Of a DNA stretch of 64,000 bases, positions 1 through 9,263 are shown piece by piece. Each line of letters begins with the position of its first letter. Within the stretch, counting starts at the first letter, position 1. The translations under genes were made by a program, and so were the position numbers. The notes beneath the pieces are model-generated. The model searched no databases, was not told where the DNA came from, and worked only from the letters and a program-made list of their open reading frames with translations. Origin of the DNA: Vibrio tetraodonis (GTDB taxonomy: Bacteria > Pseudomonadota > Gammaproteobacteria > Enterobacterales > Vibrionaceae); assembly GCF_003350295.1 (NCBI RefSeq), contig NZ_QLYY01000008.1:124001-188000 (forward strand). Reading direction: 5' to 3'.

Positions 1-341
1 AAGGTTGGGTTAAAGTCGACTTTCTCCAGAATCGGCTCTAACTTTAGGCTTTTACCTCCCGACATTTCTTTATTAAGAAAACGGTCGATGTTTTGCTCGG
101 TAAAAAACTGCTCCATCATAAGGGTTTTGATTGCGGCTTTAAATACCTCGAATCTTGCTGGAATAACGCCTGAGCCATAAAGACCTGGGACTTTCTCAAA
201 TAACATGTGGATGGCTAGCCAGTTGGTAATAGCGCCGGAGAAAGCGAATAATCCTGCATAGTAAGCAATCGAATTGCCTGTTTGGTAGCCGCCCGCTAAC
301 AAAGCCAGTGCGAGTAGATTAGTCAGTAAGCTTTTGTTCAT
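1..341 (-). CDS. DUF445 family membrane protein (3' part missing)
   Basis: The start codon is at 341 and the gene runs off the left edge, so only about 113 N-terminal residues are visible. They begin with a hydrophobic segment rich in Leu and Ala (about residues 4-18), then a second apolar stretch with NWLAIHMLFEK. After that comes GVIPARFEVFKAAIK and a segment around MMEQFFTEQNIDRFL. This layout is characteristic of DUF445 proteins, which are membrane proteins of unknown function in gammaproteobacteria. It is transcribed away from the next gene. The molecular role is unknown. Confidence 0.75.
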   Translation of the reverse strand, partial: MNKSLLTNLLALALLAGGYQTGNSIAYYAGLFAFSGAITNWLAIHMLFEKVPGLYGSGVIPARFEVFKAAIKTLMMEQFFTEQNIDRFLNKEMSGGKSLKLEPILEKVDFNPT

Positions 342-617
342 CTTCTATAAAACAATGATTGAGTGTCAATGCTGCGAGTATATACCGAGTCGCTGCTTAG
401 ATTGAATATGGATATGGCGTAAAGTTTTACATCTTTTATCAGCGGAGGTACTTATTCGTAAAGGCTGTGGCTTTTGTTTCAAATATCAGAATTAACTTTA
501 TGTTGTAAAAGTCTCAGTTTAGGTCTTTAGGGTGAGTGTGTTAGTGTATTACCAATACAAAAGTGAATAGATGATTATTCGATAGCAGAAGAGTCATTGG
601 AGTAATAAACAGCACGC

Positions 618-1463
618 ATGAAAATCACGACCCTTGTGGATAATTCACGTTTGGACAGCAGGAAAGATCTGGCTGTTGAACGAGGTTTATCGCTTCATAT
701 CGAAACGGCCAGTACTCAACTCTTATTTGATGCGGGCAATGGCCGAACATTTTGTGACAATGCTCTTTTACTGGATATTAATATTGCCGAGGTAGACTTG
801 GCGGTGTTATCTCATCGACATCATGACCACTGCAACGGTATTGCTCATTTCATGAATATCAATCACAAAGCCAAAGTGTATATGAGAGAGTGCGAGGATA
901 AAGACTACTACTTTCAGGCATATGGCTTTAAGACTAACGTCGGCCTGAATAAAACGATATTGGAGCGCAATGCCCATAGGATGGAGTTGATTAAAAATAC
1001 TACCGAGATAGCTCCCAATGTTCATCTCATTACACAAATTGAGAGAAAATATCCCCAACCTGCCGGAAATCAGTATCTTTATACGCATTCAAAGCAAGGC
1101 ATTGAGCGCGATACCTTTGATCACGAACTGATCCTTGTTATTGAGCAAGTGGATGGACTGGTTGTCTTCACGGGGTGCGCCCATAGTGGTGTGCTCAATA
1201 TGATTGAAACAGTAGTGAATTTATTTCCGAAGCAGAAAATTAAAGCGGTTGTGGGTGGCTTTCATCTCGTAGGCTTACCGGTATTCAATAGTATCGGGGG
1301 CACTAAACATGATATCGAAGCGGTAGCAAAAGCTCTAGCTGAATATCCTATTGTTCGGTTTTATACAGGCCACTGCACTGGTATGAAAGCTTATACAATT
1401 TTGAAACGCGTGTTAGGTGATCGTTTAGAGGATATTCCAACTGGTCGCTGTGTGCATCTTTAG
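618..1463 (+). CDS. MBL-fold metallo-hydrolase
   Basis: A 281-residue metallo-beta-lactamase-fold protein. The metal-binding signature HxHxDH is visible as H66, H68, D70 and H71 in SHRHHDHCNG. Further candidate ligands are H189 in FTGCAHSG and H216 in GGFHLVG. The TGCAHSG and GGFHL motifs are typical of the subgroup that includes the archaeal dihydropterin ribofuranosyl-aminobenzene phosphate synthase homologues. The bacterial members have no settled substrate. No signal peptide is present, so it should be cytoplasmic. It stands alone: the next gene starts 200 bp later with its own ribosome site. The specific reaction cannot be named. Confidence 0.85.
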   Translation: MKITTLVDNSRLDSRKDLAVERGLSLHIETASTQLLFDAGNGRTFCDNALLLDINIAEVDLAVLSHRHHDHCNGIAHFMNINHKAKVYMRECEDKDYYFQAYGFKTNVGLNKTILERNAHRMELIKNTTEIAPNVHLITQIERKYPQPAGNQYLYTHSKQGIERDTFDHELILVIEQVDGLVVFTGCAHSGVLNMIETVVNLFPKQKIKAVVGGFHLVGLPVFNSIGGTKHDIEAVAKALAEYPIVRFYTGHCTGMKAYTILKRVLGDRLEDIPTGRCVHL

Positions 1464-1670
1464 CGAGTAATTCATTATTTAAATGGGAAACTTATACTTA
1501 AATTAGTCACAGTTTTAAACACAGCGTAAAGCATTTCATTGATACCTAGACCCACAAGTATATTATTCAACTCGCTCTATAACGCGGGGTAGTAAAATCA
1601 TATTACTTAAATATAATCAACCGCTTATAAGTTTTTTAGTAATTTTTGTCGTCAATTTGTGAGGTTGAAA

Positions 1671-2432
1671 ATGAATGAATTAGCTGTAGAAAAACACGAT
1701 CACTTAACGAAAAGAAAGCGCTATAGAACAGAAATTTCTCGTGTATACCCTCTTGATATGAGAGGAAGTTTTCATGAGTTAGAGAGTTGTTTTCTTGGCA
1801 TTAGCCTAAGCAATCATCACTTCACCCCATTAAAGCTCGAAGCTGTCTTAAAGTGGGTATCTAAGAGATTTGACTCTTGCAGCTTGTTGGTCGGGGATAG
1901 TGTTCATCGCTTAAATCTTGCTCGTCACTCCTCTGGCTCAGAACAAGAGTGTTTAGAGCGAGCTTTGGTTATGGGTAGAGAATATATTGAACAGGCAGAG
2001 GAAATCATTAGCAGGCTGAATTTGCCAACCAGCTTTCAGTTTGTTCGATGTTCAGAAGTCCAACAAGCGGATTTATATAAAGACTATTACCAGTGCTTAA
2101 AAGAACTCTACAATACAGATTTGGACTATAGAAACTCGGTCATTTCATCGGCGATTCAATTTCAGAAAATTGCACCTAAATCGCTTGAACAAGCAGAAGA
2201 ATGCCCGCAGATACAAAGTTCTATTCAGTACTTTTTAGAGGAGTTTGCGATATTTGCATGCTTATATGATCAGAATTTACCCGTTATGCTATACCCTGGT
2301 GCATTTACTATTCTTGATGAAGTTGTGCGTGGGCTACACCCAGAAGCCCCTTCAGCTCTGCGTGACTTAGTAATAGTGTCTTTAAGATTCAAAGGCATTA
2401 GCTCAATGGTATCGTTAGAAGCTCGGGTCTAG
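1671..2432 (+). CDS. tRNA-dependent cyclodipeptide synthase
   Basis: A 253-residue protein that I assign to the cyclodipeptide synthases. These enzymes take two aminoacyl-tRNAs and make a diketopiperazine. Compared with AlbC, the motif FLGISLSNHHF (residues 41-51) supplies the catalytic serine (Ser45, like AlbC Ser37). Tyr187 and Glu191 in QYFLEEFAIF match AlbC Tyr178 and Glu182. LYPG (207-210) aligns with the pocket residues at AlbC 202/203. Length is typical for the family. ATG at 1671 is preferred over GTG at 1659 because GAGG at 1661 sits at normal spacing. The following gene begins 133 bp later on the same strand, and no tailoring oxidase, P450 or methyltransferase is nearby. The two amino acids used cannot be predicted by eye. 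Confidence 0.85.
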   Translation: MNELAVEKHDHLTKRKRYRTEISRVYPLDMRGSFHELESCFLGISLSNHHFTPLKLEAVLKWVSKRFDSCSLLVGDSVHRLNLARHSSGSEQECLERALVMGREYIEQAEEIISRLNLPTSFQFVRCSEVQQADLYKDYYQCLKELYNTDLDYRNSVISSAIQFQKIAPKSLEQAEECPQIQSSIQYFLEEFAIFACLYDQNLPVMLYPGAFTILDEVVRGLHPEAPSALRDLVIVSLRFKGISSMVSLEARV

Positions 2433-2565
2433 CATTTAAACGCTTTAGTCAAATTATTCATTCATTTGCTTATTTGCTTTGAATGTTTGTTTTATACGCT
2501 CCATCGTAGGTTTGATTGGTTATCTTGTGTGTATCTAAATAATGATACTCATAAGGATAACTATA

Positions 2566-5500
2566 GTGCCCAACGAACCCCAAATACTCTCGCCCCATCT
2601 AATTTTGGGGGCGTCTTATTCTTCTGATTCAACTCCACTGGTATTTTCAGGTATAGGTCTTTCTTCTGTTGAGGAAGGCCGTGATGATAATGAGGTGGCG
2701 CAAGATCTCGAATCACTGTCTTTATCTATCTGTTCAAACGGCGAAAGTAAAAATGATGTTCTACAAGCTACTCAACGAGCACGCCGAGATACCAGCGAAT
2801 TATCAGGCCGTATCATGGGGCTTTCTGAGCAAGAGTTTTCGGCAGCAATTCATGCGCCTGAGCTGAAGTTTGCAACCTCTCTTCATATCGAAAAATACGG
2901 AATGCAAGAGGGAGAGTTTAGGGACAATTTTTATCGAAATGAGCTGGCCCTAAATCGATATTATCAAAGAGTTGAGCAGGTTATTGGTTTTGAAGTTTCT
3001 CGAATGGAAAATGAAAAGACATTTTCAAGTAGTGGCGAGTATTTGTGTCAACTCTATGCCATATTAGCTGCGCTTTGTTCCAGCGATCAAGAGTGCGAGG
3101 GTGATGAGCTCTGGCAACTGAAAAAAGTAAGTACAGTTGTTGCGGATAAGCTGATTGAACTCACTGACTCTCAGGATTTAATTGCGAGTATCCAACTGTC
3201 TCGCCCTAGCTTGACAAGTGATCTGATTCTACCCGCTAAAGATGCCTTTACATCGATCAACCAAACTGTCTTCAAATCAGCAATAGAGACGGATAGAGCA
3301 ACACTGCGCAAGCAGTATGGGGATCAAGTGAGAGAATTGAAACGTAGACTTTCTCGCCAATTAAAGAAAATTAACAAGCTGAAAGCCAAACGCAGTGAAA
3401 AAGGCAGCCTGTCGACACAGGAACGAGCACGGCTAGAGAGATTGAGAGAAATGAAACGGTCGGTAAGCCGGCAGCTAAGAGAGAAACAAAAACACAAGAC
3501 TCTCGCTTCCGTGTACATCAAGGCAACGCTTCGAATCCAAAGAGTCGTAAAGGAAAATGGATTTAGAAATACTTTTCGACGCCTTGCGGTTGAAGAGAGA
3601 AAAGTGGAACGCGGAGTGTCACCTAATATAGGAATGAATACACTTCGTGTTCGCCAATATGCGTTGTATGAGTACTTTAAATGGATAGAGTCTAACCTCA
3701 CACCACCTGTGGGAGTGTCTCAACGAGAGTTTGAGCAATTAACTAAGATTCGTCTTTTACCATTTAGCCGTGGTCTTGATGAAAGCCAGCTTGAATCACA
3801 AGTGTTGGCTTGGCTAAAGTCGGATGAAGGGGCTAAACGCATCTCAACTTCTATTGGCAAGGTTACAAGGGAGTATGCAGGTCGCCTCTACATTACAGAC
3901 AATAAGGTATATCAAGACTACCTTCTATATGATGTTATCCAGGTAGATGATTTGCCTAATAAAGTGGAGCGCTTGATTCAAGTCGAGGTAAAGCGTCTAG
4001 GTAACAATCAAACGTTTCCCGGAGTTGCTGACTTTTTATGCCAAGTTAACATCATGCTATCAGCTTTGTGTAATAACAATACGGGTATTAATGCTGAACT
4101 TTATGAGGGATTAATTCAGGCCAAAACACGGGTAATGATTAGAATTTTTGAGTTGTCAGTATCCGGAATTAGTGATTTTCCAATACCTCTATCAGTGGAT
4201 GGAATGGCAAACATCCAGAAAAAGTTAGATGAGTTAACAGTAGAGTGTCCTCCTTCTCTGTGGCCGAATGAAACAGAGCTTATTGGCTATGTGGAGCAAG
4301 ATTATCACGATCTAGTTTCTTGCCTAAGACTGTTAAACTCATCAGAAACCATAGATCAGATAAAAGAGTACAAAACCACTAATAATTATAAAGATATTGT
4401 CTTTACTAGTGAGCTTGCTGAGACTCTATCTAGCCAAGATGAAGAGATTCGCATTCTTGAACTACTTATCTATCACCTATTGATAAATGAAGGCTTAACG
4501 CATTTTAGTTTAGAAAAAATGTTTGATGGGTTTTATACAGATAGAGAAAGTCATAATCCTTTTAGAGATCTGGTAAATCAGCCGAAACCAGAAGCACATA
4601 GAACATTTTCAGACTTTATAAAATATAGCCAGTCGACCAGCAGAGAAGAGTACAATAATCAGTTCTATGACTACCAAGAAAATGGCAGTAGTGAATTTGA
4701 TGCGAGCCAAATATCAGCATTAGTATTAGCAAATAACGGTTTGAGCATTGAAGAAATAGTAGAACCGCCAAAGACGGTGAAGTCATTCGTTATTATGGGA
4801 CGATCATTAGGTGAATATGGTGATGGTCGAGGGGGGACAATTCGACCAGAGTCCAATCCTTGTCAATACATCCCGGGAAGATGCCTTGTGATGCAGTTGT
4901 CTTCCGGAAGATATCTTTTATTCTCGAATTTTTTTGGTGAGCCTAAATCGAAAGTGGTAGAAGAAGAGGAGTTATCTCGATTTATGGGTTCGATAGAAAA
5001 ATCGGGATTATCATCGTTTGAAAAGGCATGGTTAATGCCAGAAGAGGCACCAAGGCACTTCAAAAGATACACGGGGCTGTTTTGTGATTGGGCGGCAAAA
5101 AACTTCATTTCTCTGCTTTATGATGGCGATACCAATCCATTTAAGCATGCAGTACCTCCTTTTTATACACTGGTAAAAGATACACATGCTAAGCCAATAG
5201 AAATAGGTTTGAGCGCGCCAGATACATTGCCATGCGGTATAAAAGAAGCGCTCGATACATTAGCGATTGATTTTCAGGCAGCCTTTGATGATACCCACGG
5301 ATTTCACAAATTTATCAAGGCGATAGTGCCTTTTTATGAAACCATTTATAACAGAACGACAGACAGAAGATACACGGCTGACAGCGGAACGATTTTACTC
5401 GATCTATTGTCCATCATGCCGTTGTTTGGTGCCGCAGGTAAAGTTGGCCAATTGACCGCCACACTTAGTAAGCAAGGTATGCGAGCACTTGTATCTGGAA

Positions 5501-6594
5501 TGGCAAAAGGCTTAACCGGTGCACGCTTACTTAGATATGTGGCTCGAGGAATGAGCGCTAAAGTATTGGCGAGCTCTCAGAAAAGTGCGGTTATTATGGC
5601 CGCTGCTTTGTATGAAGCTTTGGTCCCTCTTCCTTTACCGACAAGGCCAGCAATTGCAAAAGTGTCAGCATTCTTTAAATTTAAGACTGGTGGAAAAACG
5701 GGCTGGGTTAACGGCAAGTTTGGTTACTTTTTAGGTAATCCCAATCCGCCGAGGCTGCCTGATGAGATTATGCCTCCAGTAGGAGGTGCGCCTGTACCGC
5801 CTCCTCCACCTGTTGGGGGGTTACCTGTGCCGCCACCAGTACCTCGGCCACCTTCAATACCGAACCGACTGCCTCCATTATCGAGTCAAGGATTACCGAC
5901 AAAAACAAGATTTAGCTTAGCAAAAACCTTTAATAAACCTGATGAAAATGACGCATGGTTTGCAGAAATGTATGCAAAAGGTGATAGAAACTGGACACGA
6001 TTGACAGATAGTATTCTACAAAAGAGGTCCGCAAAAAGCACAACGGGTACCTTCGAAACCAACTACAAAAACTTCGTTAAAGTAGGCCAGAAATCAGAAC
6101 CGCCGGTGAATGTGAAAGAATTTATTGATGGAGAGACCGAACACTTCAAAATAGGCGCTAAGCAGACACCCGAAGGAGAATTACCAAAAGCTGCTTATGA
6201 TTTGTATGTATCAAAAGATGGGAAATCAATCACAACGTCATCATCTTATAAAAGTGATGATTATAGTAAGACACTTACTTATGCTGACATTATGTATAAC
6301 GCGTACTTAGCAGCCAAAGTTGATCCTAAGAACTTAACAATGTCGATTCAAGCGAGCATCGAAAATAGTGGTACACAGCAGGTGATTGACGCTATCGGAG
6401 GTAGGGTCGCGCGTGCGAACGGAATAAGAGTAACGCTTGAAAGTAATCCAGAGGCATTTAAAACGCTTTTAGCGACAGATAATGTAAAAGCAACCGTGTT
6501 TATGTTGACTGACTATGGGGAAAGCTTTGGGTATAAAACAATAAAAAGTATTGATTTTAAAGGCTCAGCTTATTTGGTCATTAATATTGAATAG
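2566..6594 (+). CDS. very large effector/toxin-like protein
   Basis: A 1342-residue protein of no clearly recognised family. The start is taken as GTG 2566 because AAGGA at 2553-2557 lies at correct spacing; an in-frame ATG at 2542 would add 8 residues with no ribosome site. Visible parts in order: an N-terminal module around residues 133-176; a strongly basic helical, probably coiled-coil stretch (about 245-315); a second copy of the N-terminal module around 465-505; a long acidic middle part; an apolar segment near residue 960 with LLDLLSIMPLFGAAGK, reminiscent of large dermonecrotic-toxin-like proteins; a polyproline linker (DNA 5740-5880); and a C-terminal domain of about 230 residues that could carry the activity. 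No N-terminal signal peptide is seen. It follows the cyclodipeptide synthase. The effector role is inference from architecture. Confidence 0.55.
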   Translation: MPNEPQILSPHLILGASYSSDSTPLVFSGIGLSSVEEGRDDNEVAQDLESLSLSICSNGESKNDVLQATQRARRDTSELSGRIMGLSEQEFSAAIHAPELKFATSLHIEKYGMQEGEFRDNFYRNELALNRYYQRVEQVIGFEVSRMENEKTFSSSGEYLCQLYAILAALCSSDQECEGDELWQLKKVSTVVADKLIELTDSQDLIASIQLSRPSLTSDLILPAKDAFTSINQTVFKSAIETDRATLRKQYGDQVRELKRRLSRQLKKINKLKAKRSEKGSLSTQERARLERLREMKRSVSRQLREKQKHKTLASVYIKATLRIQRVVKENGFRNTFRRLAVEERKVERGVSPNIGMNTLRVRQYALYEYFKWIESNLTPPVGVSQREFEQLTKIRLLPFSRGLDESQLESQVLAWLKSDEGAKRISTSIGKVTREYAGRLYITDNKVYQDYLLYDVIQVDDLPNKVERLIQVEVKRLGNNQTFPGVADFLCQVNIMLSALCNNNTGINAELYEGLIQAKTRVMIRIFELSVSGISDFPIPLSVDGMANIQKKLDELTVECPPSLWPNETELIGYVEQDYHDLVSCLRLLNSSETIDQIKEYKTTNNYKDIVFTSELAETLSSQDEEIRILELLIYHLLINEGLTHFSLEKMFDGFYTDRESHNPFRDLVNQPKPEAHRTFSDFIKYSQSTSREEYNNQFYDYQENGSSEFDASQISALVLANNGLSIEEIVEPPKTVKSFVIMGRSLGEYGDGRGGTIRPESNPCQYIPGRCLVMQLSSGRYLLFSNFFGEPKSKVVEEEELSRFMGSIEKSGLSSFEKAWLMPEEAPRHFKRYTGLFCDWAAKNFISLLYDGDTNPFKHAVPPFYTLVKDTHAKPIEIGLSAPDTLPCGIKEALDTLAIDFQAAFDDTHGFHKFIKAIVPFYETIYNRTTDRRYTADSGTILLDLLSIMPLFGAAGKVGQLTATLSKQGMRALVSGMAKGLTGARLLRYVARGMSAKVLASSQKSAVIMAAALYEALVPLPLPTRPAIAKVSAFFKFKTGGKTGWVNGKFGYFLGNPNPPRLPDEIMPPVGGAPVPPPPPVGGLPVPPPVPRPPSIPNRLPPLSSQGLPTKTRFSLAKTFNKPDENDAWFAEMYAKGDRNWTRLTDSILQKRSAKSTTGTFETNYKNFVKVGQKSEPPVNVKEFIDGETEHFKIGAKQTPEGELPKAAYDLYVSKDGKSITTSSSYKSDDYSKTLTYADIMYNAYLAAKVDPKNLTMSIQASIENSGTQQVIDAIGGRVARANGIRVTLESNPEAFKTLLATDNVKATVFMLTDYGESFGYKTIKSIDFKGSAYLVINIE

Positions 6595-6635
6595 CCAAAT
6601 AGGCTACGTTTAGGTAAAGTTCAACAAGTATCATC

Positions 6636-6653
6636 GGCCGCAAAATAGCGGCC
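6636..6653. terminator. hairpin between convergent genes
   Basis: GGCCGC and GCGGCC form a perfect 6-bp stem around AAAATA. It lies between the ends of the convergent effector-like gene and the glycerate kinase gene, so it could serve both strands. The T-run is short (TTT), so efficiency is uncertain. Confidence 0.5.
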
Positions 6654-6674
6654 TTTACACTGTAAACTTAGGGG

Positions 6675-7811
6675 TTATTTCAGACGGAGCGCGAGCGCTG
6701 TGGCTATATTTCGTGCTGTTATTTCAATGTTTGATTTTGCTTCTTTTAACGCGCTGGAAAGGTCAGTCGCACCAAGCACTACACTATAAACCGCATCGAT
6801 ACCGTGCTTATGCACCACATGACAGTCCTTAGACACGCTTCCCGCAATACCAATAACGGGTAGGTGAAACTGTTTAGCAATCCTAGCTACGCCAATTGGT
6901 GTTTTACCATAAATGGTTTGGCTGTCGATACGCCCTTCACCTGTGATCACCAGAGTGGCGTCTTTGACTTCTTGTTCAAGCTTTACAAAGTCCGTCACAA
7001 TATTGATTCCAGCACGCAACTTTGCATTCAATAGACCAAGCAGCGCCGCACCTAGCCCGCCTGCTGCGCCAGCTCCCGCTTGGTTGATCACTTCTCTGCC
7101 AGTCGTTTGACTGATCACATCAGCGAAGTGGGCAAGGTTTGTATCAAGTTGCTCCACCATTTCAGGTGTGGCGCCCTTTTGTGGGCCAAAAACATGGGAT
7201 GCGCCTTTGGGGCCGCATAGGGGATTGTCAACATCACAGGCAACCTCCAGTGTTACATCTGCTAAACGCTTGTCCAAGCCAGATAGATCGATTCTTGCTA
7301 GCTCAGATAGAGCACCACCCCCATATCCTAAGTCTGCGCCTGATTTATCATAGAAACGAGCGCCGAGTGCTTGTGCCATGCCCATGCCACCATCATTGGT
7401 TGCACTGCCACCAATACCAAGAATGATGTGTGTGACACCTAAATCTAACGCTTGCCTAATCAGATCGCCAGTGCCAAATGTAGTGGTAAGCATAGGGTTA
7501 CGTTCGGCCGGAGCCACGAGGTGAAGGCCAGATGCTGCAGCCATTTCAATCACAGCGGTAGAGCCATCACCTAATAATCCATAGAAACCTTTAACAGTCT
7601 CGCCCAATGGACCTGTAACCTTAGCGGTTAAAATACTTCCATTCGTTGCATCTACTAGTGATTGAACTGTGCCTTCACCTCCATCAGCCATCGGTAGCTT
7701 AATATACTCCGCATTGGGCATTACCTTTTTAAAGCCCTGTTCAATTGCTGTAGCAACTTCCATTGCGGTTAAGCTTTCTTTGTAAGAATCAGGTGCGATG
7801 ACAATTTTCAT
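6675..7811 (-). CDS. garK: glycerate kinase (GarK/GlxK family)
   Basis: A 378-residue type I glycerate kinase, which phosphorylates D-glycerate with ATP to a phosphoglycerate for entry into glycolysis. The N-terminus MKIVIAPDSYKESLTA, the LPMADGGEGT segment, the VIEMAAASGL segment and the late ITGEGRIDSQTIYGKTP motif are all typical. Length matches the family. GAGGA upstream of the ATG supports the start. It lies 49 bp downstream of the GntP-type permease gene and is probably co-transcribed with it, consistent with uptake and first phosphorylation of a sugar acid or glycerate. The gene symbol is by family; which phosphoglycerate isomer it makes is not decided here. Confidence 0.92.
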   Translation of the reverse strand: MKIVIAPDSYKESLTAMEVATAIEQGFKKVMPNAEYIKLPMADGGEGTVQSLVDATNGSILTAKVTGPLGETVKGFYGLLGDGSTAVIEMAAASGLHLVAPAERNPMLTTTFGTGDLIRQALDLGVTHIILGIGGSATNDGGMGMAQALGARFYDKSGADLGYGGGALSELARIDLSGLDKRLADVTLEVACDVDNPLCGPKGASHVFGPQKGATPEMVEQLDTNLAHFADVISQTTGREVINQAGAGAAGGLGAALLGLLNAKLRAGINIVTDFVKLEQEVKDATLVITGEGRIDSQTIYGKTPIGVARIAKQFHLPVIGIAGSVSKDCHVVHKHGIDAVYSVVLGATDLSSALKEAKSNIEITARNIATALALRLK

Positions 7812-7860
7812 TTTCTATCCTCAAACTAAGGTTAATTTGCATCTAAGCAGTACTGGGGTT

Positions 7861-9126
7861 TTAAACAAACCAACCAAACACACCAAACATCATTGTTGAA
7901 ACAAAGGCAATCATCAGGCCGACGACAGACTCGTAGGGAATGAGCTTTAGGCGTTCTTTAATATCCATATGAAGTGCGCCGCCAGTGGCATGGAAAAAAC
8001 TGCCGTGAGGCATATGATCAAGTACAGTGGCACCTGAATGAATCATAGCCGCCCCAGCCAAAGCGGGTACACCTAGATGTAAAATGGTGTCACTAAATAC
8101 AGAGGAAGCTACAGCTGTGCCAGCCGTGGTGGAGGCGGTTGCTAATGACATCATCGCACCTGAAATTGGAGCAAGTAGAAACGAAGGTAAACCTGAAGCC
8201 GTGAGCACTTCAATCAAACCATCTTTTAACCCTGAGTGAGCGATAACGCCAGCTAAGGTGCCTGTGCCAAGCAGCATTACCGCGACAGGTGCCATTCGGC
8301 TAAGCCCTGAAACGGCGAAATGGTTGGTATCGGCAAAGCGTCCCATGACAAGCGCGCCAAGCAGTCCGCCTAGAGGCAAGGCAATGAGTGGATCAATATT
8401 AATATTCGCAATAGGGCGTAGTGATAAAAGGACGATAGCGACCAAAGGGGCTACAATGGCAAGCTTGAAACTGGGGATGCGAGAGTGGTCGATATCGATG
8501 ACTTCTGTGGCTTCGACTTTTGAGCCTTTATGGATTAATTTTTTTGCCATCAGATAGGCTAATATCAGGCCAAACAGGCCAGGAATAATACCTGCTGCCA
8601 TTACTGATGTAAGGGGTACGTCAAAGGCATCTGCTGCTGCAATGGCATTGGGATTAGGAGACATGATATTACCTGCTTTTCCACCACCCACCATGGCCAA
8701 TAGGATAGCGGTTTTTGATAGAGCGGCGCGGCGAGCGATGGCAAGTGCAATAGGCGATACAGTAATAACCGCTACATCGACAAACACACCCACAGCAGTG
8801 AGAATCATGGTCGCTATGGCCAAAGCCAGTAAAGCGCGTGTTTCACCGACTTTTTTGACTATGGTCTCTGCAATTGAGGTTGCTGCGCCTGATTCTATCA
8901 GTACGCCTGCAAGTACCCCAGCTGCTAGTATGCGCAGTACTGCCGTAACAATGCCCTGCGCGCCGCCAATCATCAAGCCGACAGTCTCTGTGAGAGAGAC
9001 CCCACCGACAACACCGCCGATCAGGGCGCCGATGATCATTCCATACGCGGGCGGGACTTTCTTCAGTATAAGGGTAATAGCGACAACCAAAGCGGTTAAT
9101 GCGCCAAGAGTGGTGACTTCTATCAT
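7861..9126 (-). CDS. GntP-family permease
   Basis: A 421-residue polytopic inner-membrane transporter of the gluconate:proton symporter (GntP) family. Hydrophobic segments run almost the full length. The motif GGGKAGNIMSPNPNAIAAADAF and a second-half segment SATVLDHMPHGSFFHATGGA are family features. The start is placed at ATG 9126, giving MIEVTTLGALTALV directly before the first membrane segment; a 41-residue upstream extension is unlike a transporter N-terminus. Its position between the CdaR-type regulator and glycerate kinase suggests it imports glycerate or a related hydroxy-acid rather than gluconate itself. That substrate is inferred from context only. Confidence 0.88.
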   Translation of the reverse strand: MIEVTTLGALTALVVAITLILKKVPPAYGMIIGALIGGVVGGVSLTETVGLMIGGAQGIVTAVLRILAAGVLAGVLIESGAATSIAETIVKKVGETRALLALAIATMILTAVGVFVDVAVITVSPIALAIARRAALSKTAILLAMVGGGKAGNIMSPNPNAIAAADAFDVPLTSVMAAGIIPGLFGLILAYLMAKKLIHKGSKVEATEVIDIDHSRIPSFKLAIVAPLVAIVLLSLRPIANINIDPLIALPLGGLLGALVMGRFADTNHFAVSGLSRMAPVAVMLLGTGTLAGVIAHSGLKDGLIEVLTASGLPSFLLAPISGAMMSLATASTTAGTAVASSVFSDTILHLGVPALAGAAMIHSGATVLDHMPHGSFFHATGGALHMDIKERLKLIPYESVVGLMIAFVSTMMFGVFGWFV

Positions 9127-9263
9127 TTTATTTTTATTCTCGCTTATTGATGAAACTGAACGCAGACTAAGCGATGAGTGGTAAGAAATCTTTAGGCAAA
9201 ATGACAATATCGGTACTTGTAAACAAGATATTTTTGTAATTCTGCACAATAAATATGGTTAGC

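Noticed and set aside
8642..9184. 180-codon open frame opposite the GntP gene
   Set aside because: It is a frame shadow of a GC-rich membrane gene with Ala/Thr/Ser bias; the GntP reading has family motifs.
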